From an uncultured beta proteobacterium (GTDB lineage Bacteria; Pseudomonadota; Gammaproteobacteria; Burkholderiales; Burkholderiaceae), in assembly GCA_903875135.1 (NCBI GenBank), contig CAIQUZ010000112.1:1-64000 (forward strand): 64,000 nt of DNA, written 5' to 3'. Both the position numbers and the translations under genes were made by a program. Shown one piece after another: positions 58,213-64,000 of the stretch. Each line of letters starts with the position of its first letter. The stretch's first letter is position 1. The notes under the pieces are model-generated. The model was not told where the DNA came from. It did not search any database and saw only the letters and a list, made by a program, of their open reading frames with translations.

Positions 58213-59181
58213 ATGGTCGATAGAAAAATAGTGGATATGGAAAAAAAGATTGCTTTTGTATTTCCGGGACAGGGGTCTCAAGCCGTGGGGATGTTAGATG
58301 CTTTCATCGACAACGTGGTTGTCAACAGCACCTTAGAAGAGGCATCTCAAGCGATAGGTTTTGATATTGGACAAATGATTCAGATGGGACCGAAAGAGAC
58401 TTTGGCTCTTACCGAAAATACACAACCGGTCATGTTGACCAGTGCAATTGCGATTTATCGTGCGTGGCTATCTGCTGGTGGGACTGTCCCCCAGATGTTG
58501 GCCGGACATAGTTTGGGTGAGTACACGGCTTACGTTGCAGCGGGCGCAATCGGATTTCATGATGCGGTGCCTTTAGTCAAGTTTCGGGCAACAGCGATGC
58601 AAAATGCTGTACCAGTTGGGACTGGTGGCATGGCTGCCATTGTTGGTATGACGGATGCGCAGGTACGCCAGTTGTGTCTTGATACGCAGGCGGCTACGGG
58701 TAAAACGGTGGAACCGGTCAATTTTAATGCACCCAGCCAAGTCGTTATTGCTGGTCATAAAGAGGCGGTAGATTATGCCTGTGCTCATGCAAAGCCTGCT
58801 GGCGCAAAATTGGCCGTACCTTTAGATGTATCGGCACCATTTCATTCGAGTTTATTGCGCAGCGCCGCCGAAGAGTTAAGGCACTATTTACAGAATCTTG
58901 CGATGACTACTCCTGGTATTCCGGTGGTCAATAATGTCGATGTGAGTGTGATTGATGACCCGATTGGCATTAAAGACGCGTTAATTCGTCAGGCGTATTC
59001 ACCGGTAAGGTGGGTTGAGACGATTGAATTGATGGCAAAACAAGGCGTGACACACATTGTGGAGTGTGGTCCCGGAAAAGTGTTAGCCGGAATGGTTAAA
59101 CGCATTGATGGAAATATTAAAATAATGAATATATACGATCCAAATAGTATTTCTGAAGTGTTAGAAAGTGTGAACCAATAA
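58213..59181 (+). CDS. fabD: Malonyl-CoA:ACP transacylase
   Basis: 322 aa from 58213. A start at 58237 gives MEKKIAFVFPGQGSQ, closer to the usual N terminus, and cannot be excluded. The nucleophile is S100 in AGHSLGEYTAYVAAG. It loads malonate on ACP. fabG begins one base after its stop. Confidence 0.95.
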   Translation: MVDRKIVDMEKKIAFVFPGQGSQAVGMLDAFIDNVVVNSTLEEASQAIGFDIGQMIQMGPKETLALTENTQPVMLTSAIAIYRAWLSAGGTVPQMLAGHSLGEYTAYVAAGAIGFHDAVPLVKFRATAMQNAVPVGTGGMAAIVGMTDAQVRQLCLDTQAATGKTVEPVNFNAPSQVVIAGHKEAVDYACAHAKPAGAKLAVPLDVSAPFHSSLLRSAAEELRHYLQNLAMTTPGIPVVNNVDVSVIDDPIGIKDALIRQAYSPVRWVETIELMAKQGVTHIVECGPGKVLAGMVKRIDGNIKIMNIYDPNSISEVLESVNQ

Positions 59182-59182
59182 G

Positions 59183-59941
59183 ATGAATATAGACCTCAAT
59201 GGGCAAATTGCCTTAGTTACAGGTGCCTCGCGGGGTATTGGTCAAGCGATTGCACTGGGGCTAGCGAAGGCTGGCGCTGTTGTCATCGGCACATCGACTT
59301 CTGAGTTTGGCGCGCAAGCGATCACGCAAGCCTTGGCGAGCAGTTCTGAGATTCAAACCGCCGGTAAAGGGATTGTTCTCAATGTGACAGAAGCTGGTGC
59401 TGGTGATCAAGTGATTGAGGCGATTGTCAAAGAGTATGGCGGCTTAAATATTCTGGTCAATAATGCCGGGATTACTCAGGATCAATTGGCGATGCGGATG
59501 AAAGATGAAGAGTGGGACGCAGTGATTCAGACGAATTTATCGGCTGTTTTTCGTTTAAGTCGTGCCGTTTTACGGCCGATGATGCGTGCCAAGGGTGGCC
59601 GAATTATCCATGTCACCTCGATCGTTGGTCACATGGGCAATCCAGGTCAAGTCAATTATGCCGCCGCAAAAGCGGGAGTGGCTGGTATGACCAGAGCTTT
59701 AGCCAGAGAGATTGGAAGTCGTCACATTACGGTCAATTGTGTCGCACCGGGCTTTATTGATACCGATATGACGCGCGCTTTATCAGAAGAGCAGCAAAAT
59801 AGTTTAAAAGGGAATATCCCACTGGGTAGGCTCGGAAGTACCGAAGATGTTGCAAATGCCGTCGTTTTTTTGGCTTCAGAACAGGCTGGATATGTTACTG
59901 GGACCACTTTGCACGTCAATGGGGGTTTATATCTCGCATAA
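59183..59941 (+). CDS. fabG: 3-oxoacyl-ACP reductase FabG
   Basis: 252 aa SDR. NADP motif TGASRGIG at 13-20, NNAGI at 93-97, and S146, Y159 and K163 as catalytic residues. It reduces 3-oxoacyl-ACP in elongation. acpP follows after 56 nt, which holds a strong Shine-Dalgarno for acpP (GGAGGGAA). Confidence 0.97.
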   Translation: MNIDLNGQIALVTGASRGIGQAIALGLAKAGAVVIGTSTSEFGAQAITQALASSSEIQTAGKGIVLNVTEAGAGDQVIEAIVKEYGGLNILVNNAGITQDQLAMRMKDEEWDAVIQTNLSAVFRLSRAVLRPMMRAKGGRIIHVTSIVGHMGNPGQVNYAAAKAGVAGMTRALAREIGSRHITVNCVAPGFIDTDMTRALSEEQQNSLKGNIPLGRLGSTEDVANAVVFLASEQAGYVTGTTLHVNGGLYLA

Positions 59942-59997
59942 AGCTTTACGAAACTGATAAAATACTTTTAATTTAACAACATCCCTGGAGGGAACGC

Positions 59998-60237
59998 ATG
60001 GACAACATTGAACAACGAGTAAAGAAAATTGTCGCCGAGCAATTAGGCGTCACAGAAGCTGAGGTCAAAAATGAGTCATCATTTGTGAATGACCTTGGCG
60101 CTGATTCTCTCGATACCGTTGAACTGGTAATGGCTTTAGAAGATGAATTTGGTATTGAGATTCCTGACGAAGAGGCAGAGAAGATCACGACTGTTCAGTT
60201 AGCAATTGATTTTGCTTCCTCGAAAGCTAAAGGCTAA
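59998..60237 (+). CDS. acpP: Acyl carrier protein
   Basis: 79 aa, acidic. The phosphopantetheine site is S37 in [20 protein letters not shown]. It carries growing acyl chains. The strong Shine-Dalgarno (TGGAGGGAAC) fits high expression, and fabF starts 5 nt later. Confidence 0.98.
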   Translation: MDNIEQRVKKIVAEQLGVTEAEVKNESSFVNDLGADSLDTVELVMALEDEFGIEIPDEEAEKITTVQLAIDFASSKAKG

Positions 60238-60242
60238 GCTTA

Positions 60243-61487
60243 GTGTTTGATGCGAAAGCCCAACGCCGTGTTGTTGTAACTGGTTTAGGTTTAGTAAGTC
60301 CCGTCGGTAATACAGTTCACTCAGCTTGGGATAACCTCCTTGCTGGGAAATCGGGCATCCAGACCATCACTAAATTTGATCATTCCGACTTATCCGTGCA
60401 TTTTGCAGGAGAGGTAAAGGATTTTCAGATTGAAGATTACATTTCCGCTAAAGAAGCTCGCCATATGGATACTTTTATTCACTATGGTGTGGCGGCAGGC
60501 TTGCAGGCGTTTGCTGATAGCGGCATTGTGATCACTGAAGAGAATACCGAGCGTTGTGGAGTTTTGGTGGGTTCAGGCATTGGTGGTTTGCCGATGATTG
60601 AAGCCACGCATACGGAATACACAGCGCGTGGTGCTCGTCGTATTTCCCCATTTTTTGTGCCCGGTTCGATTATTAATATGATTTCAGGTCATTTAAGTAT
60701 CTTGTTGAACCTCAAGGGCCCTAATTTAGGGGCGGTTACAGCTTGCACGACAGGACTTCACAGTTTAGGACTGGCCGCACGTTTGATTCAGTATGGTGAT
60801 GCCGATGTCATGATTGCTGGTGGTGCTGAATCGACTGTCTCACCCCTAGGGATTGGCGGGTTTGCAGCAGCCAGAGCCTTATCAGTTCGCAATGATGATC
60901 CATTAACTGCTTCTCGACCATGGGATAAAGATCGTGATGGTTTTGTGCTCGGTGAGGGTGGCGGGGTGATGGTGATTGAAGAGTATGAACATGCCAAAGC
61001 GCGTGGTGCCAAAATTTATGCCGAGCTGGCTGGGTTTGGGATGAGTGGTGATGCTTATCACATGACTGCGCCCAATATGGATGGTCCACGGCGTTGTATG
61101 CTCAATGCGTTGAAAGATGCTGGCGTTAACGTGGATCAAGTGGATTATGTCAATGCCCATGGCACATCAACACCGCTGGGTGATAAAAATGAGACGGATG
61201 CCATTAAGGCAGCTCTTGGAGATCATGCTAAGAAAATTATTGTGAACTCGACCAAGTCCATGACAGGTCATTTATTGGGTGGTGCAGGGGGGTTAGAGGC
61301 GGTATTTACGGTCTTATCGCTTTATCATCAAAAATCCCCACCAACGATCAATATTTTTAATCAAGATCCTGAGTGTGATTTAGATTATTGTGCCAATACG
61401 GCAAGGGATGTAAAAATCGATATTGCTGTTAAAAACAACTTTGGCTTTGGTGGTACTAACGGTACGCTGGTCTTCAAAAGACTATAA
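60243..61487 (+). CDS. fabF: 3-oxoacyl-ACP synthase II (KAS II)
   Basis: 414 aa from GTG at 60243. [15 protein letters not shown] starts the fold. The catalytic cysteine C168 is in [10 protein letters not shown], and histidines lie in [11 protein letters not shown] and [12 protein letters not shown]. It elongates acyl chains and makes cis-vaccenate precursors. Only 35 nt separate it from the following HtrA protease gene, with no sigma-E block between them. Confidence 0.96.
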   Translation: MFDAKAQRRVVVTGLGLVSPVGNTVHSAWDNLLAGKSGIQTITKFDHSDLSVHFAGEVKDFQIEDYISAKEARHMDTFIHYGVAAGLQAFADSGIVITEENTERCGVLVGSGIGGLPMIEATHTEYTARGARRISPFFVPGSIINMISGHLSILLNLKGPNLGAVTACTTGLHSLGLAARLIQYGDADVMIAGGAESTVSPLGIGGFAAARALSVRNDDPLTASRPWDKDRDGFVLGEGGGVMVIEEYEHAKARGAKIYAELAGFGMSGDAYHMTAPNMDGPRRCMLNALKDAGVNVDQVDYVNAHGTSTPLGDKNETDAIKAALGDHAKKIIVNSTKSMTGHLLGGAGGLEAVFTVLSLYHQKSPPTINIFNQDPECDLDYCANTARDVKIDIAVKNNFGFGGTNGTLVFKRL

Positions 61488-61522
61488 AATGAGGTTTTAA
61501 TAACATCATTATTTTATCGACG

Positions 61523-62722
61523 ATGAAACGTGGTCAATTTGTGTTGAAACGGATACTGCTGGTATTGGTTTTTTCTTTACTTGCTCCTTCCTTGCTGGCT
61601 CAGCCAACAATCACTTCTCCAGAAAGCTCCACTGTTGCTCCCCCAAGCTCTAGAAGGGCGATTGCCGATTTTGCTGATTTAGTCGAAAAAGCTAGTCCGG
61701 CTGTTGTGAACATTCGAACTACTGAAAAGGTCACGGTCTATCAAGTACCTTCTAATTTAACACCGCAGGATCAAGCCGATTTATTACGTCGGTTTTTAGG
61801 CATTCCTTTTCCGAATGGGCCCCAACAACAAGTTCCTCCGGGGCAACCCAAGGTGCCGAACCAGGCAACTCCGAAGTCACAGGAGCAAGATCGTGGCACG
61901 GGATCGGGTTTTGTGATTGATACGAGTGGCTATATTTTGACCAATGCCCATGTTGTTGAGGGTGCAACCACCATCTATGTCACCTTAACCGATAAGCGAG
62001 AATTCAAAGCCAAGTTGATTGGCTCAGACCCAAAAACCGATGTGGCACTTGTCAAAATTGAAGCAACGAATTTGACTAAGTTACCCATTGGTGAATCCTC
62101 CAAGGTGCGGGTTGGTGAATGGGTTCTGGCGATTGGCTCGCCATTTGGCTTTGACAATACGGTCAGTGCAGGGATTATTTCAGCCAAGGGACGTGAGGTC
62201 AATGACAGTATTACGCCGTTTATTCAGACTGACGTTGCCATAAACCCGGGGAATTCTGGGGGGCCGCTCATCAATACGCGTGGTGAGGCGATAGGTATCA
62301 ACTCCCAAATTTACAGTCGTTCAGGTGGTTTTATGGGGATTTCATTTGCCATTCCAATTGATGAAGCGATTCGTATTTCTGATGTTTTAAGGGCGAATGG
62401 TCGAGTTGTTCGTGGGCGAATTGGCGTTACCATTACCGAGCTCAATAAAGAGTTGGCAGAAAGCCTTGGATTTACGGGTAAGCCCCGTGGCGTATTGATC
62501 CGTGGTTTAGATCCGAATGCTCCTGCTGCGCAGGCGGGGATTGAGGTTGGTGATGTGATTTTAAAAATCAACGATAAAGAGATTGAAAAAGGTGTGGAGC
62601 TCACCAAGGCGGTGAGTGAAATTAAACCGGGTACGAAGGTAAAACTCCAGGTTTGGCATAAGGGTACAGTTCGCGATGTCAATGTACCTGTTGTTGAAAT
62701 AGAAATGCCCCGCAAATCCTAA
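61523..62722 (+). CDS. HtrA/DegQ-family periplasmic serine protease with a single PDZ domain
   Basis: 399 aa. Signal peptide or anchor at 8-26. A proline/glutamine-rich linker lies near 95-122. The trypsin-like domain has the triad H143 (TNAHVV), D173 (TDVALV) and S245 (NPGNSGGPL). One PDZ domain covers about 300-390 (GVLIRGLDPNAPAAQAGIEVGD). MucD-type proteins at this locus usually have two PDZ domains and about 480-500 aa, so this one is shorter and closer in architecture to DegS/HhoB. It degrades misfolded envelope proteins or acts in stress signalling. lepA follows after 75 nt. Confidence 0.9.
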   Translation: MKRGQFVLKRILLVLVFSLLAPSLLAQPTITSPESSTVAPPSSRRAIADFADLVEKASPAVVNIRTTEKVTVYQVPSNLTPQDQADLLRRFLGIPFPNGPQQQVPPGQPKVPNQATPKSQEQDRGTGSGFVIDTSGYILTNAHVVEGATTIYVTLTDKREFKAKLIGSDPKTDVALVKIEATNLTKLPIGESSKVRVGEWVLAIGSPFGFDNTVSAGIISAKGREVNDSITPFIQTDVAINPGNSGGPLINTRGEAIGINSQIYSRSGGFMGISFAIPIDEAIRISDVLRANGRVVRGRIGVTITELNKELAESLGFTGKPRGVLIRGLDPNAPAAQAGIEVGDVILKINDKEIEKGVELTKAVSEIKPGTKVKLQVWHKGTVRDVNVPVVEIEMPRKS

Positions 62723-62797
62723 ACCGTTACAATACGATAAGACGTCTTATTGCAGCACGATATGGTGTTGTGCTACAGCAAGCCGTTTAAGGAATTC

Positions 62798-64000
62798 ATG
62801 AAAAATATTAGAAACTTCTCCATTATTGCCCATATAGATCATGGGAAATCCACTTTAGCAGACCGTATTATTCAGCTATGTGGGGGTCTTTCCGACCGCG
62901 AGATGGAAGAGCAAGTCCTTGATTCGATGGACATTGAGAAAGAAAGAGGGATCACTATCAAGGCCCAAACGGCGGCCTTGAGTTATCCGGCTCGAGATGG
63001 ACAAATTTACAACCTCAACCTCATTGATACCCCTGGCCATGTCGACTTTTCCTATGAGGTCAGTCGGTCTTTATCGGCTTGTGAGGGGGCTTTACTCGTG
63101 GTTGATGCCTCACAAGGGGTAGAGGCTCAGACGGTCGCTAATTGCTATACAGCCATTGAGCTTGGTGTTGAAGTGGTTCCGGTACTGAACAAAATTGACC
63201 TTCCTTCAGCTGACCCGGAAAAAGCCATTCAAGAGATTGAAGACATTATTGGCATTGATGCCACCGATGCGGTCACTTGCTCTGCCAAAACCGGCTTAGG
63301 CGTTCAGGACGTGATTGAACGCTTGATTACCAGCGTTCCAGCACCCGAAGGTGATGCTAGCGCTCCTTTACAGGCTTTGCTGGTCGACTCTTGGTTCGAC
63401 AATTATGTCGGAGTGGTGATGTTGGTGCGGATTAAAAATGGTACTTTAAAGCCCAAAGACAGAATTTTATTGATGGCCAATGGTTCCTCCCATTTAGTCG
63501 ACCATGTCGGCGTATTTACGCCCAAATCGATTGATCGCACTGAACTCAGTGCTGGTCAAGTGGGTTTTATTATTGCGGGTATTAAAGAGCTCAAGGCAGC
63601 CAAGGTCGGTGATACGATTACGCATGCCCCAGGACAGCAGGGGCGCGTGCCATCGACGGTTCCTTTGCCTGGATTCAAAGAGGTCAAGCCACAAGTGTTT
63701 GCTGGACTATACCCTGTCGAGGCTAACCAATATGAAGCGCTCAGAGAGTCCTTAGAAAAACTCAAGCTCAATGATGCTTCCTTGATGTATGAGCCTGAGG
63801 TATCTCAAGCTCTTGGATTTGGATTTCGTTGTGGGTTTTTAGGCTTGTTGCATATGGAAATCGTGCAGGAGCGTCTTGAGCGTGAGTTTGATATGGATTT
63901 AATTACGACGGCGCCGACGGTGGTTTATCAGGTGGAACTGAGTGATCGCTCCATGGTGACGGTCGATAATCCATCGAAAATGCCAGAGCCGAGCAAAATT
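62798..64000 (+). CDS. lepA: Translation elongation factor 4 (LepA/EF4), 3'-truncated by window end
   Basis: First 401 codons of about 597; the frame is open to base 64000. It reads [19 protein letters not shown] with G1 at 12-19 (AHIDHGKST), G2/G3 in [10 protein letters not shown] and [12 protein letters not shown], and G4 in NKIDLP. Domain II and the start of domain III follow, with [15 protein letters not shown]. LepA acts on stalled or back-translocated ribosomes and in 30S biogenesis. A good GGAATT-spaced start (AAGGAATTCATG) is at 62798. Its position after the mucD-like gene is the normal order. Confidence 0.97.
   Translation, partial: MKNIRNFSIIAHIDHGKSTLADRIIQLCGGLSDREMEEQVLDSMDIEKERGITIKAQTAALSYPARDGQIYNLNLIDTPGHVDFSYEVSRSLSACEGALLVVDASQGVEAQTVANCYTAIELGVEVVPVLNKIDLPSADPEKAIQEIEDIIGIDATDAVTCSAKTGLGVQDVIERLITSVPAPEGDASAPLQALLVDSWFDNYVGVVMLVRIKNGTLKPKDRILLMANGSSHLVDHVGVFTPKSIDRTELSAGQVGFIIAGIKELKAAKVGDTITHAPGQQGRVPSTVPLPGFKEVKPQVFAGLYPVEANQYEALRESLEKLKLNDASLMYEPEVSQALGFGFRCGFLGLLHMEIVQERLEREFDMDLITTAPTVVYQVELSDRSMVTVDNPSKMPEPSKI

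Noticed and set aside
62311..62715. 134-aa frame antisense to the HtrA protease
   Set aside because: A codon-bias shadow; no start context and no recognisable domain.
1..64000. CRISPR array, prophage, insertion sequence or rRNA operon
   Set aside because: No repeat-spacer pattern, transposase, integrase or rRNA sequence was seen; the window is continuous core genome.

Overview
The window is a contiguous piece of chromosomal core genome from a betaproteobacterium of the order Burkholderiales. A small freshwater Polynucleobacter-like member of Burkholderiaceae is the most likely source, but the genus is inferred, not proven. The basis is gene order (serC-pheA-hisC-tyrA-aroA-cmk-rpsA-ihfB-lapA-lapB-ugd-hldA-hldD; maf-yceD-rpmF-plsX-fabHDG-acpP-fabF; rpsP-rimM-trmD-rplS), a proteobacterial one-piece tmRNA with tag ANDERFALAA, and a moderate base composition (mid-40s percent GC by eye, not counted). 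Genes are tightly packed, with many 1-4 nt overlaps and several TTG/GTG starts. I saw no rRNA, ordinary tRNA, insertion sequence, prophage, integron or CRISPR array.

Layout. 0.1-3.8 kb: a family 2 glycosyltransferase, the tmRNA gene, gph-ubiG and an OmpA-like peptidoglycan-binding protein. 4-15 kb: gyrA, then a serine and aromatic amino-acid run (serC, pheA, hisC, tyrA, aroA) continuing into cmk, rpsA and ihfB. 15-20 kb: an envelope/LPS block (lapA, lapB, ugd, heptose kinase hldA, hldD), then a ComEA-like DNA-binding protein. 20.5-29 kb: cysM, a convergent lytic transglycosylase, and an acyl-CoA unit (deacetylase-like protein, acyl-CoA ligase, etfB, etfA, acyl-CoA dehydrogenase). 29-36 kb: two small envelope proteins, the rpsP-rimM-trmD-rplS ribosome operon, a NUDIX CoA pyrophosphatase, a CobD/CbiB-like membrane protein, rsgA and an M48 protease. 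36-45 kb: orn, mog, pmbA, a TPR-glycosyltransferase, folA-thyA, a TerC-like protein, a ferredoxin/ferredoxin reductase pair and a 2-hydroxyacid dehydrogenase. 45-51 kb: rne followed by moaA-mobA-moeA on the minus strand. 51-64 kb: rluC, a HAD phosphatase, a signal-peptide peptidase, an RsmI paralog with maf, then yceD-rpmF-plsX-fabHDG-acpP-fabF, a single-PDZ HtrA protease, and the 5' two thirds of lepA cut by the window end.

How the genes work together. Most clusters are textbook functional groupings: chorismate to Phe/Tyr, ribosome assembly, fatty-acid initiation and elongation, heptose supply for LPS with its LapAB control, molybdenum cofactor synthesis, and thymidylate/folate. No convincing new biological system was found. 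The points most worth a second look are: a 454-bp, hairpin-rich region between rne and rluC with a TATAAT on the rne strand that would give a leader of about 375 nt; absence of the rpoE-rseA-rseB block usually found between fabF and mucD in this order, together with a shortened single-PDZ protease; a possible leaderless M48 protease gene 27 bp from the divergent orn start; and a 56-nt tail-to-tail overlap of cysM with the lytic transglycosylase gene.
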